DNA from: Prosopocoilus inquinatus
Lineage: Eukaryota > Arthropoda > Insecta > Coleoptera > Lucanidae
DNA: 64,000 nucleotides
Assembly (NCBI GenBank): GCA_036172665.1
Contig: CM069869.1
Coordinates: 496,001-560,000, forward strand
Reading direction: 5' to 3'
Each line of letters begins with the position of its first letter. The stretch's first letter is position 1. The translations under genes were made by a program, and so were the position numbers. The notes under the pieces were generated by a model, which had not been told where the DNA came from, did no database searches, and saw only the letters and a program-made list of their open reading frames with translations. This document shows positions 44,827 to 56,600 of this stretch, piece after piece.

Positions 44827-47452
44827 AAGAAAAGAGTGCACTATTTAAGGTTTCTAAAATGATAAAAAAAATATAGATCACGGATGAATACTATTGGGTA
44901 TAATTTAAAAAATCCGATCAAAACGATATCAGAAATTTCCAGAAAGTTCAAAACCGTGAAAATTTGTGGATGTAAATGTTGTATGACTACATGCAGGCAA
45001 AAATTATTAAAGAATAAAATTTTACTAGAAATCAACAATAAAAAAGTTTTTCCTCTTGTGTCACCTCTCCGCGAACACACTTTGTGAAATACAAATTGTT
45101 TAGAAAAGTTTTGCACCTGTGATTGTTTGATTGATTTCTTTCCGTGCAACCGAGCAATAAAATCTGCGCAGTCATACCATTTATAAATTTATGCTCTAAA
45201 AATAGAATATTCTTAAGAAACGAAGGCTTCGTCAAGGGTAAACTTACTATTCAATTTGCGCAAAAGCGAAAATGAAAAATAAAGGAAAACTTTCATTAGA
45301 TAATAATTGATCCTTAATTAGATTTGTATGGTACAGTTTCTGTTAACTGTATATATTATTTGTGCGCCCGACAAGAGATAAATTAGCGCAATCAATTTTA
45401 CTGTCGACAGTATTAGAACTTAATTAAGAAATAAATTAAAAAGCAAAATAAGTCACTACATATGGACGCCAGACAACTAGACTGCAGGATGAGAGAGAGA
45501 GAGAGTGTAGCATCCAATATTCTGGCATTTACATGTAAGGTCCCCTTAAAGCTAACAAAATAATGATAATTAATTGTTCTCAATGAATTGTTCGGCAGTC
45601 TGTAATTCACATTTTTTTTTATTAAAAGAAAACTAATTTGAAAATAATCATTTAAAAGTTAAAGCAATTAATTAAACTATCTATTTTACGCCGCTTAAAA
45701 TTTTCGAAAGGTTGTTGTTACTTTTTTTTGCTTTAAAAATTACACAGATAACACACCTTGAGTAGGTATACACCTAGTTATGCAAAAGCTTTTCAGAAAT
45801 GGAAATACGTAATAAGAATTATCCAACATGGAGACCGCAGAGGGAAACTCACGATATAATCATCGAGAACTCCTATCCATACTATAAATTCAGTGGTTTC
45901 TCTTGGGGCGTGAGCCTTGCGACGAAAATCATCATCATTCAAGCATTATAACACAATTTTGCAACAATTGTGTAAATGAATTTGTGGAAATTAGAAATCG
46001 TAACTCACTTTTTACTTTAATTTCATATTATTGTATTGATACACATGAAAACTTAGAACTTAAAGATAATAAAAGAAATTGCAGGTGACATAAAATAAAG
46101 AAACGAAAAATTAAATACAAGCCTGCACTACTCAACTGAAAAGACAAGAAAGTAAAATAAAGAAGGAGGAGTAACTTGCGTGAACAACAAACTTTCAGGA
46201 AAAAAAAATAATAAAAGGAGTACCTACGTACAAATCAGTTTGACTAATTAGCAAACAAGAAGCAGTTTTAAAAAGTGAAAAGCAATACAAAAGTCCTTTA
46301 AAAAATAACAATTTAAATTTTAAATGCAATCGCTCACGTGAAAATACAAGAAGAAATGCCAAAGATGTCTCTTATTGGTTCTGTAATGAAAAAGTCTGGC
46401 TTGGAAATCGAAAACCTATTTCGCACGAAGAATTAATAAAGGATGAACACTCCAAATTAAATCTGATGACTCTGAAAACTGTAGCGCTTTGAATTTAACT
46501 AATTAAGTACAACACGTGTTAAAATAATTCGTCCTTGTTCACGACTAGTTCCTGAAACTCACGGATACGGGTATAAGAATTAAAAGTTACTGAAGCATTT
46601 CCTACCCAAAAAAAAAAAAAAAATGTATTGAATTCAGCGTTTATTTTGTACTTACTATATACAATTACGTTGCAAGAAAAATCGCTGCAGTTAGCGTCAT
46701 CCGTTATTTACGTTGAATGCTCTTCGGAGTGCATGCAATCAAGATTTCACGACATCTATTAGTATAGATCGCAATTCCAAGTACTTATTATTTATTCGAT
46801 TAATTGCGTTAGTGTTTCTTTAAAAATCGCAAACCGTTAAAATAAAGTGATTGACGTCGAATATAAATAATAAAAATTTCTGATTGTGAGTGCAGGAACG
46901 TTTTCTTCTACAAGAAAATTTAAATGTTTAACCTGGAGCTCCAGTTGCTTAAAATGGTTTATCAAGTACTTACTCATTATTAACAACGCAAAATGTAGAG
47001 TAAGTGCATGTAAAATTCATAATGTCATGGTGAAATTCCTCTTTACATTAACGAGAATAAAAATCACTGCAATTTGATTACTGTTAGAAACATAATTATT
47101 TGTTCGCATATCCTATTTAATTTTTTTTGCTTTCGTTTTATTGCTTCCTACACAAACATAATAAGCTCTTAGTTAGGTAATAAACTGAAGACCTTCATTT
47201 ACATAACGCGCATTAGTTTGTGATGACTGATGTCTTAATAACTATAAGCAAAGATCCAAATCATTAATAAAATTTAGGTTCTAAACTTCATGCCTTCAAA
47301 GTTTTTTTCTAAATCTTTTTAACAAATAAATACTGGCGGGGGTTGATTGTATTTTCGACAATTTTTTTTCACTTCTTCCAGCGTGTAGCAGTATCAGAAT
47401 TATGGAAGTTTTAATATTTAAAAGGGTTGTTCCAGCTGCGTCCTGATAACTC
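44827..47452. other. AT-rich DNA, nothing recognised
   Basis: Only short frames and a (GA)n tract at 45491-45505. The open frames near 44841-45235 overlap on both strands and lack domains. Confidence 0.4.
45491..45505. repeat. (GA)n microsatellite
   Basis: Seven or so uninterrupted GA units. Confidence 0.85.
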
Positions 47453-47490
47453 AAGTAACCAAAATTGCTTTATTAAATTCTAAAAAATGT
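47453..47490 (+). repeat. Dispersed repeat, copy 3 (short)
   Basis: AAGTAACCAAAATTGCTTTA and AAATTCTAAAAAATG parallel the start of 15720-15795. Confidence 0.5.
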
Positions 47491-47519
47491 AAAACAGTTA
47501 CGTATTTCGAGCAGAGTAG

Positions 47520-48360
47520 TAACTGATTATAAATTCAATTCAATTCAATTATAAATAACTCAGTTGTCGTATAAACATTTAAAAGGCGAAAAATAAAAAC
47601 TTAATCGGAGTTACTTCCAGTCTAAGCAAGGCAATCCGAACTCAAACAAAATCAAGTACAATACAAGCAAGGTCAATCTAATTCAAAAAACAAAATAAAA
47701 ATGAAAATTGATTAAGTCAGATTATTAGAACTTAAACAATTCTCAAAATTCAAAGTATGTTAACCTAAGCAAGGCGATTCCACTTCAATTCAACTTAACA
47801 CTACTAAAGTGGAGTAAAAAATTAATCCTCACGGCGTAAAAATAAAACTTTTAATTGATTAATTCAATTTAAAAAATTGTAAATGAAACTAAAAAGTTCA
47901 AAATTTTAACTCGAAACATTAACTGAACCAAAATCAAGTTCAATCCAACTCTACTTAAACATTAAAACACAAAATACACAATTCAACTCGGAAAATATGT
48001 TAATCATTTAAAACTTGAAAAAGTAAAACAAAATTTAATTATTTTTATGCAAAGCAAACCCAACTCAATTTAATTCTACTAACTACTACTTCTATTTAAG
48101 TTCAGCTAAACTCTTTATGAAATAGAATTAAAAAAAAAAAACTTAAAAACAAAAATTGTTAATAATTTAAAATTCGAAAAATTAAAACTAAATCTGAGTT
48201 AATTCTGTCTAAGCGGGGCAAACCCAAGTCAACTTAATTCTACTCAGTGGAAACAATTGAAAAAATCTTTAAACATAAAATTCAATAAAACTTTATCAAT
48301 AATTAAAGTAAAAAAAAAACCTTAAAGACAGAAATTGAAACAAAAAGTAAAATTAAAAAA
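47520..48360 (+). repeat. A-rich degenerate repeat block with CTAAGCAAGGC units
   Basis: Long A-rich runs are interspersed with TCAATTCAA-like words. CTAAGCAAGGCAATCC-like units recur at about 47624, 47765, 48048 and 48208. No coding capacity. The plus strand is strongly richer in A than T. Confidence 0.5.
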
Positions 48361-48416
48361 ATGACCCTTAAAAGAACATTTACAAATGAAGTTGATTCTT
48401 GTCCGATGAAAATTGT

Positions 48417-48572
48417 AAGTAAAAAGTTTTTTTAATCATGAATCGGACAAAATTATGAAGGGAACAACATTCAACGTTTCGTTATTGATTCCTGACGAAG
48501 CTATTAATCAATAACGAAACATTGTTCACTTCATAATTTTGTCCAGTTCAAGATTAAAAAAACTTTTTACTT
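48417..48572. mobile_element. Foldback element, about 70-bp arms
   Basis: AAGTAAAAAGTTTTTTTAAT at the left is inverted at the right end (48572). Complementarity continues through ACAAAATTATGAAG to a central GTTTCGTTATTGATT / AATCAATAACGAAAC pair around CCTGACGAAGCTATT. It directly abuts the Tigger-like element. Confidence 0.75.
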
Positions 48573-48594
48573 AAAAACATTTACCTACACATTA

Positions 48595-49358
48595 CAGTCG
48601 TAGCTCCGTAACTTGAACTATAAGGGCCGTTTGCACCACTTTCACTTACATTTTAAGTCCTACTTAAATGGTTAAGTGACACTTTCTGTTATTGAAAAAG
48701 TATCACTTAACCATTTAACTGGGACTTAAAGTTTTAAGTGAAAGTGGTGCAAACGGGCGTAAGGGACCTGAGATTAAGTTCGAGCTATAGAATATTCGAG
48801 TTAAAGGATATGAGTACATATATAATATTTATTAAGGAGTAAAAAAAAACATATAAACAATAGTAATTAGACATCAGAATTTAATATAATAAATGATAAT
48901 GTACTTGCTGGTATTTTGAATTCCTCAGCAATATTTTTCTTTTTGGCACCATTTTCGACTTTTTTTTAATTTCAAGCTTTTGTTGGATTGTAAGACATTT
49001 AAGTTGATGGAAATTGATGTTTTAATACGACCAAATTAATTGAAACACTAAACGCAACTGAAGTGCATAGTATTACTGTCTCAGATCCGAAAAAGGGGAT
49101 TCCCAGAAGCACCATCGCTGGAAACGTAAATTGATGATAAAAAGGTGGAGATTTGTCGTAAAAATTCGAATTATAGAGCTTTGTGAGTCCTTTGTTCGTC
49201 AAATTTATTTCGAATTATAGAAATTTTCGAGTCAGAGAAATTCGAAATAAAGAGCGAAAAATCAATGCGAAACGCTGGGCACCTGCAGGGGACAGCAAGC
49301 GACTTCGAGTTACAGAAAAATTTGAGTTATAGAACTTCGAGTTAAGGAGCTTTGACTG
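48595..49358 (-). mobile_element. pogo/Tigger-like remnant (764 bp)
   Basis: Terminal inverted repeats match the Tigger type: the right end in complement reads CAGTCAAAGCTCCTTAACTC; the left is CAGTCGTAGCTCCGTAACTT. TA flanks both ends (48593-48594 and 49359-49360). On the minus strand near 49005-48895 the start of a CENP-B/pogo helix-turn-helix survives in two frames (LTIQQKLEIK, then GAKKKNIAEEFKIPAS), after which the transposase is deleted. The 67-codon frame at 48999-49202 is leader sequence. A Harbinger-type MITE is inserted near the left end. Confidence 0.85.
48624..48759. mobile_element. PIF/Harbinger-type foldback MITE, copy 2
   Basis: Starts GGGCCGTTTGCACCACTTTC and ends with GAAAGTGGTGCAAACGGGCG. 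TAA is duplicated at 48621-48623 and 48760-48762. The outer 20-25 bp match the copy at 2598-2725; the middle (TTAAATGGTTAAGTG and complement) has diverged. It is nested inside the Tigger-like element. Confidence 0.82.
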
Positions 49359-49360
49359 TA

Positions 49361-50998
49361 TGTTAAAATTGAAATTCAAACAAAATCAAGTCCAATCAAT
49401 TCAAGCAAAAAATTAAAAGCTATTGAAAATCAAAGCACAATAGGCAAAACTCAATTAGAATTAAGTTCAAAATCAAGTCAACTCCAAGTTCCAGTAACAT
49501 ATGTGTTACAAGAGAGTTGATAAAATAAATCTATAATTAACTTCTTAAGGAAGTCAGTCTTTGCACATTCTTGAAATATACCTTGTTTATTTTATAGAAA
49601 CTGCTTCGTCATTGTGTAAAGTAATTGCAGGCTAAGAAAAGGAAATTTGTAATTTATATTTATTAATAAACTTTAAACTGTATCAGCATGAATTAATATA
49701 TTATCATAAATGAATCGAGAACGCGCATAATAATTCTATTAACCACTTCAACAGCTGGAATAACATTGACTACATGAAAAAATGCTTTCACCTGTGGAGC
49801 ACATTATCCGATAAAAGTAATAAATAACGTAATAACGAATATTAAACATGTAGATACACACATTCATTTAGTATTATGTAGAATTTGAATTATGAATTAA
49901 GAGGTTTCCAATTATGTAAATATTCAAATAATAGCAGAATTTTACAACATTGGTGATTTATGCGAACGCAAAACACTTATCTAATTCGTTATGGTTTGTG
50001 ACTTTCTTCGGTACAAAAAAAATACTACTGGGGAATAACCGGGACACCACTGACGCATGTGGATTGCAATCAACGCAATCTGGGCTTGCTTTGTAAATCG
50101 CAATAACGTCATCACATCACAAGCGCAGGGAAAGCTGAGAATCGTCTGGGGGGCGCAACCTTTTCGAATCTTAAATTTATTGCTAAAACGAGAAACGAGG
50201 CGAATATAGTGTTCAATTTTGTAATTAAGTTTTTTTTTTGTTCCGATTTAGTATTATTATTATTATTATTAGGAGTGGTTAAAAGCATTCTTTCGAAATA
50301 GCCGGTTCGTTCAGGTTGTCAGGTGGTAATTGCTCCAGATATCGGAGCTAGATTTTTAATAACCGTGCTATCTTGATTTCGACAAAGTAGACGCGATCAA
50401 GGTCACAGATAAGATCAATGTCGCGGATATATCCGGTAGAAGTATTCGGAACTGAAATTTCCGACTCAATTAAAAAAAAAAAAAAACTAAAAACATAATT
50501 TTCTTCTTTTGTGTCAAGAAGCAAACATGTTAATTTGACTTTAATTATTGGTGGCTATCATACTGTCATTTCGACGATTTTTGTTTGTAAAGAGATAACT
50601 AGGAGTAATTTGTTGAGTATTAAATTATCGTGGAGGTAAAGTATGAACGTGCTGATGTGTACGAGTGTATTTAGTGACGCAATAATCTGACATTGAAAAT
50701 AAGATAGCTCGTTTCAATTTTGTCCGATTTTGCTCAAGTCACACCCGGATAAGAGACATATTTCGAAATGCTCGAGTTACTGTAATTAGGAGGTGCAGGG
50801 AAGTTAGTTCCGCATTTTTGAATTTGGTTTTTCAAAATTTGTAATTCCTTGTAAAATTAAAACATTAATCGTGTAGTGTACACGCCTAGAAACACCATAA
50901 GAATTCTTTTCTGATTGGCTGGATTTTAAATAATAGCGCATGGGAATTAATTACCTATTCTCTATAATTTTTCGAGTTAACTATCAACATCGTATGAC
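49361..50998. other. AT-rich DNA, nothing recognised
   Basis: Contains a (TTA)n tract near 50256-50271 and no credible frame. Confidence 0.4.
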
Positions 50999-50999
50999 G

Positions 51000-51110
51000 G
51001 TAAGGATCGAAGATAATCGATAAGGATCGATGGTGGACAATGATGATCGATGGTGAACGAATATGATCGATTACGATCGAATATGATCGATTACTATCGA
51101 TGAAGAATCA
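51000..51110 (+). repeat. GATCGA-rich cluster
   Basis: GATCGA or close variants recur about ten times in 110 bp, in phrases such as AAGGATCGA, ATGATCGATGGTGAACGA and ATATGATCGATTACGATCGA. It is a degenerate short-unit tandem array. Confidence 0.7.
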
Positions 51111-52526
51111 ACAGACCTCGAATCAGCCGATCTGTTATCAGCATGCACCATGTGCGGCAATGAGTTGTGTTTTTTCGCCTCGTGCCTTCGCTTTAAGAAA
51201 AGGAAAAGTTGAGGATGGTATTGCCGGCTCGACTTGAATTCATCGCAGCCACGCACCGTCATCTTACTCTAAGGGATTCTACGTTCAGAACGTTCATAAT
51301 TTTTTCTTCTCATCTGCGGTTCCGAAGTGATACCAGCATCTTGCCAGTGGCGTCGCATCGAGCTGCCTTGCAGAGGTACTTGACAACGCATTTAGCGGAG
51401 AGGAGCTATTTGATTGTATAACGTAGCCAGGGGAGTGTTGGTCTCTTTTGCTCTTGCGTCAAAACCTGTAGTCATATGTCCCCGATTGTGTCTACTAATT
51501 TTCTACTTGTTCTTGCTTTTGGAATTTTATTTATACTTAAATAGTTTTGAGTTTAATGTTTTACTAGTTGACTCCTTCAGAGCCTAAATGAAAATTCGTA
51601 CTACCTCTACCACGATTGTTTGGGGTTGTTATATAAATTTTGATGTCGGATTGTGTAAGCCGACACGAGAGTACTCACGTTGAAGCATTTTTTTGCCCTT
51701 GAGTCGGGCTCTGTAATCTTAAAATTTTTAAGTAATAAGTAAAATTAAGGCCGACTACCCCATTACGGGGGTTTGTTGAGTATGTTGACTTGTTTGGTAC
51801 GCTGAACGGTTAATAGTTACTTATGTTGACTGTCAACAGTAGTCGAATTTACTCGCCAGAAATAATTTACGGTGAGTGCGGTACCAGTTCGTCATTTGTT
51901 TATTCCGACGACAGAATCTCTTTGAATTGCCGGCTTTCTCAAGAGTTTTTATAATTCCGGCGAGTAATCATGTAAGAAACTCTAACCTCACTGCACATGT
52001 CAAATGTTGATTGATAAACAATAGTTTTCATACTGTTCAACGGCTCAAACCCAACATAAATGAAACATGTTTCTGGTTTTAATCAACTGTTAGGTCCGTT
52101 GAACGCATCCAATGATTTGTTTTTGGGGCACAACCAGGGTTTATTTGGTAAATAACGCACTGTCTTGGACACGTATCCCTGGAGAGGGGTTCTCAAAAAT
52201 AGAGGTGCAACGAAGAAGTGGGTCCTGGGTAGTTGTACTATTCGAAGACAATCAGGGACACATTGTCTTCGATACTACTCGGTTGCCTAACCATCGCTGG
52301 GTGGCGCCCTTTTCCGTAATAACGTTAGTTTCCCCATGCCGTCTCCACTGAGTGGGGAACTCCTATCTGCAACACGGTCTTTGAGGAAACGACCGACCCG
52401 GTTTCTGTGAATGCGGTTGGTCACTGATTGACACAGGCCCTTTCAGATTTGGGTCGACAGGCGCTAAGCGCTCCTTTTGTCACGACACGTGATAATCGTC
52501 ACACTTTAAAATTAACGTCATTGATA
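51111..52526. other. Moderately GC-rich stretch of unknown origin
   Basis: Composition is more balanced than the surroundings, and a 79-codon frame occurs at 52112-52351, but I recognise no domain, LTR or splice signals that build a gene. Part of an unrecognised retroelement is possible. Confidence 0.3.
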
Positions 52527-53330
52527 TAACGCCATCTGTCAAAATAGTTCACTTCAATCTCCAATGAACACTTTTCTTAAAAAACCTTTATAGTGCAGGT
52601 ATGTGCTGTAATTTATACGGTTCCGACATGTCGGCCTGCGACTTGTACTTACACACAAATTTTCAAACGTTCGTTGAAAGTTGAATGTAGGGGCGAGAGA
52701 GAAAGCGAGCAGATTTAATAAACTCAACAATTCGTTGCATTTTGCTGAGAAATTTCATTTTATTTATTATTTTTTTTTTATATAAGCAGAAAAGTCTGAG
52801 GATAATATCTAGTAGTATCTAGTTTTGCTTTTAATTGAAACTTAGGGTTGACGCCTCTGAATTAATGCCGCCATCTGTCAAAATAGCTCGTTTCAATCTC
52901 AATTCATTTAACACCTAAAAAAAAACTTTATGTTTGAAGTATGCGCCATAATTTGTATGGTTCCGACATGTCGACATGATTGTACTTACACAAATTTTCA
53001 AATATGTGTTGAAAGTTGGATGTGAGGGGAGAGAGAGAAAGGGTACGCAAAGTAACAAACTCAACGAAAAGTTGCAGTTTGTTGAGAATTTTTTATTTTC
53101 TTTAAAGCAGAAAAAGCTGAGGTTAATATAACCGATGGTTGCACCTAATTTCACCACTAAACGCCGCTTTCGATCGAAATAGTTCATTTCTATCTGTATA
53201 AATTACGTTCTAAAAAAAATCCATTTGGTGCAGCTATGTGAAACAATTTGTACGGTTCGGTCATGTGTCGGTATGCAGTTCATACTTCCGAACCTGCGTT
53301 GAAAAAGTGATAGAAATATGAATACAAAGA
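52527..53330 (+). repeat. Three-unit diverged tandem repeat, about 0.3-kb period
   Basis: Units start near 52531, 52870 and 53163 (periods 339 and 293). Each carries GCCATCTGTCAAAATAG or a variant, a C/T-rich AGTTCATTTC-like word, GTATGTGC-like and TTTGTACGGTTCCGACATGT-like segments, then GTTGAAAGTTG and, in units 1 and 2, a GAGAGAGAAAG run. The third unit is the most diverged and shortest. No coding capacity is apparent. Confidence 0.75.
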
Positions 53331-54600
53331 TCGGCAACAAAATAAAACAAGGGACAAACTATGTCTAAAACAAAGCTACAGGCGAATAATAAAATGTAAC
53401 AAGGTCAATAAAAGGATAAGGAAAGATCGTTGAAATTGATAAAAAAAAAGAATTTATGAAAGAGACGGGTGGCGCAAGCGAAAAACTAAAAGCGAACGAG
53501 AATGAAACGAAAAATAATCAATAAAATGAAGCAACAAAAGACGATCAACAAATAAACAAAAGTAGCAACAATAAGAATCAAACGTTTAGACCCAAAAATG
53601 AAAACCAAACACGAAAACACAAAATGACACGATAAAATAAAACGAATACAGTAAAATTAGATAATATGCAAACGAAAAAGAAAGATAAACAACAAAATAA
53701 AGCAAACCGAAACAAGCAACGGAGCAACAGAACAAGAAAAAATGCGGTTAATAAATACAAAAAGAGAAGAGAAAATTGATCAAGTTAAATAAAAATCAAA
53801 AGAAACGGAAAACAAAAAGTGAACTACAGAATGTAAGGAAAAGTAATCAACGAGATAAAACAAACACGATCAATAAATTAAAAACAAGAAAACAAAAAAT
53901 GGAAATCGAAATGAGGAAAAACTACGGCCAGCGTTGAAATGAAACAAAAGACACGCAGTGAAACAAAAGAGGAGTGACAAAGAAATTGAATGAACTTTCA
54001 TTTCGCCCTGTTGTTCGTTCTTTGTTTTTTGTTTGAATTACCGATAGGGAATTCATGAAAACGAAAAGAGAAAAAATAGTCAATAAATGCGTAAAAAGAA
54101 AATGGAACGAGTTAAATAAAAATTTAAAGAAACGAAGAACAAAAGTGAATAGTAGAATGAATCTAAAAATAATCAACAAAATAAAAGACGATCAATGATG
54201 TTAAACAAAAACGTAATGTTAAGTTTTAAGAAAACGACAAACGCAAATAAGGGAAAAAGATGGCTGAGAATGGAAACGGATCGATAATATTAAATGAAAA
54301 TCAACAAATTTAATAATAATAATAAAATAAAAATAAGACTTATAAAAGAAAACGGCAAATGCAAATGAGAAAAGAAAATCAAAATATTTAAGTGTAAAAG
54401 GAAACGATTGCTCTTTTTTATTGTGCTGACTACTATCAGAGAAGGATCAATGAAATTGAACAAAAACAAAGCACGATTGTCGTAGAATCAATGAAATTAA
54501 AAGAATTATAAAAGAAAGCGGCAAATGCAAATGAGAAAAAAAATCAAGAAATTTATAAGAGGAACCCGATTGTTTATTGTTTTATTGCAAAATACGATAA
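53331..54600 (+). repeat. Long A-rich, strand-asymmetric block
   Basis: About 1.3 kb in which the plus strand is dominated by A, with AAACAAAA, AACGAAAA, AATAAAAT and GAAACGAA words and few T runs. Phrases recur loosely (AACGGCAAATGCAAATGAGAAAA and AAGCGGCAAATGCAAATGAGAAAA near 54350 and 54515). The long minus-strand frames here are low-complexity artefacts. Confidence 0.55.
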
Positions 54601-56095
54601 ATTTGTCTAATTTTGAAATTACCCTTGCCGAACCAAATAAAATGAGACCGCTGGTAAAACAGGGGAAACCCAGGACCCTTTTTCGAGTACAATTCAGGGT
54701 GTAGTTAGTTTTTTGATATTCAGTTAAATTTTCGAGTTATAACATAAAGGTATGAAATGAAAGTAGGCAAAGTCATCTTTAAATACAGTTTTTTTCTTCT
54801 GTTTATAAAAATATAAACTTTGTTGGGTTTATTTCTTGTAAGTAATAGAATAAACTACCTTTTATTTACACTATTGACTTTATCTCCAAAAAGTAGATCG
54901 AGATTTGGCCACCAGTTTTTTTCTAATCTCTTATAGTTAGAGAGATGCCGATAAGAGACACCCAGATATCGAAATTGATCGATCCTGTACATCATATTTA
55001 TCGTAGTCGTAACACGGCAAAGTAAACTTTTATTACTATTAAAACTGGAAAGGATCATATGCCGGTTTCATAAAGACCTAATCTTGACAATGTCAGTTTT
55101 AATTAAATGAACGCCTTTTCGGCAGAACCCGACACTACAATAATTCCGTCCCACCCCCGACAGCATCAGTTTCGTTTTTTTTTGAATACCCCTCGTATGT
55201 TACATGCATCTCATCATAACACGCTAGGTCCAGCAAACTACACGTCACGCTTTCATTCCCGCCAAGTCGGGAATTCCCGGTCGTTATTTCCCGGGACCGA
55301 GAACGGCAAAAGCAGCAAATTTCCCGGGAAATTGTTTCCGACACAGAAACCCTAATACCATTTCCGTTTTTTTTTAAAAAAGCACTTAAAAAATTCCTCA
55401 CAAATTTTCTCGTTTTTGGACATAATTTACTACAATTATTTTAAGAAGTTACAGAGATTAGTTTATTAAACCAGAGACACGATGTATGTACGTTCTGATA
55501 GCCACGCAATTATTATACTATTATCCAGAAAGATGTTCTAAACTTTGGCTAATAATTAGACTAAAAAAAAAACACAGAAAAAAAGCAGGAATTTCCGCAA
55601 GAACGAACCGTGATTACGTCATGTATCATTTCTATAACTTTATGAGTTTTTTAAAATGACGGTAATGTACCTCGTATAATTACTATTAGACTATGAAATC
55701 ACGCAACTAATCAAATTTAAAGGTTCTGAGCTCTAATGTTAACTAAATTATAAAATAGTACCTGGTTTTAACGTACCTTCTTCAGGCTTATCAATATTCG
55801 TATTACGCTATGCCATTGGAAATACTAGATGAAAAATAGAAGGCGAAGAGGATGGAATTCGACGAATTTGGAAGGCGACTGAATAATAGCCATAATCGCG
55901 AATAAAATTCTTTTCTATACTTATTATACACATTTAAAAAATAGCTTGGTAATTGATAATATTGACACGATTAGTTTTCTTATAAAACAATTTATAAATT
56001 GCTGAAATAATGAAACGCGAGCATCGCAAGTATTCTGCAAACTCAGGGTTATTTCGCGACCGAGTTAGACCAGTAAATTTTTGTGAACAAACGCA
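54601..56095. other. AT-rich DNA, nothing recognised
   Basis: The opposed frames at 55107-55401 lie in locally GC-richer sequence with no domain match. Confidence 0.4.
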
Positions 56096-56104
56096 TATAA
56101 ATAG
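56096..56104 (+). promoter_or_regulatory. TATA box ahead of a GC-rich stretch
   Basis: TATAAATAG lies about 25-30 bp before 56125. GC-rich transcribed-looking sequence then continues to about 56510. It could be a host promoter or an LTR promoter. Confidence 0.4.
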
Positions 56105-56124
56105 GCCGAGCCGAATTTGGAACA

Positions 56125-56600
56125 TTAACTAAGCTGTTAATGCGATTCATAAAAGAAGGATCTCGCCCTCTTGGCGGTCATCTTCTTTTCTCCTGGACTG
56201 TAACCGTCGCCATCTTCCACCCCTGATGGACGTCGTCAGTTTGGCCTTGAATTTTTATTTACATCGACATTGAAACTCGACTCAACATTTAACTTCTGCC
56301 TCCACCAGAGCCGGTTAATCGAACACCCCGGAGAAAACGCCGGCAAGCCACGGCAAAACATCTCAAGGCCACCGAGCTCTACAACAACGCCGAAGTACGT
56401 CCGACCCACACACGGTGCAAGACCGTCTGCGTCGAAGATGAGCTGGAACACGGCCTGGCAGAAGAATCTCGACACTGCAAGAATTAATTTAAGCAAAGTT
56501 TAATAACGAGGTATATTTTTGTAATTCGTTTACTTAAAACGCTCTACCTACGCCCCTACAATCTCGAAAGTTTCTACGTGACATGGTGAAGGCGCAGAAG
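56125..56600 (+). other. GC-rich stretch, possible first exon or LTR
   Basis: Between about 56150 and 56510 the base composition is clearly richer in G and C than its surroundings, with many CG dinucleotides. A GAG-GTATAT sequence near 56508 could be a splice donor. Further on, GAAGGC/GCCTTC flanked by CGTGACA near 56577-56617 is palindromic. The 77-codon frame at 56270-56503 has no recognised domain, so coding is not claimed. Confidence 0.3.

Noticed and set aside
48480..48530. Hammerhead-like CCTGACGA...GAAAC in the 48417-48572 foldback
   Set aside because: Stem II is weak and the strands that should form stem I are not complementary, so it is not called as a ribozyme.
52112..52351. 79-codon frame in more GC-balanced DNA
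   Set aside because: Composition is protein-like, but no domain, splice partner or second copy is visible, so no gene is claimed.
53578..54179. Hydrophobic minus-strand frames in the A-rich block
   Set aside because: They are poly-Phe/Leu/Val strings from complementary T-rich low-complexity sequence.
56270..56503. 77-codon frame in the GC-rich stretch
   Set aside because: Open on both strands because of base composition, and no recognisable domain.
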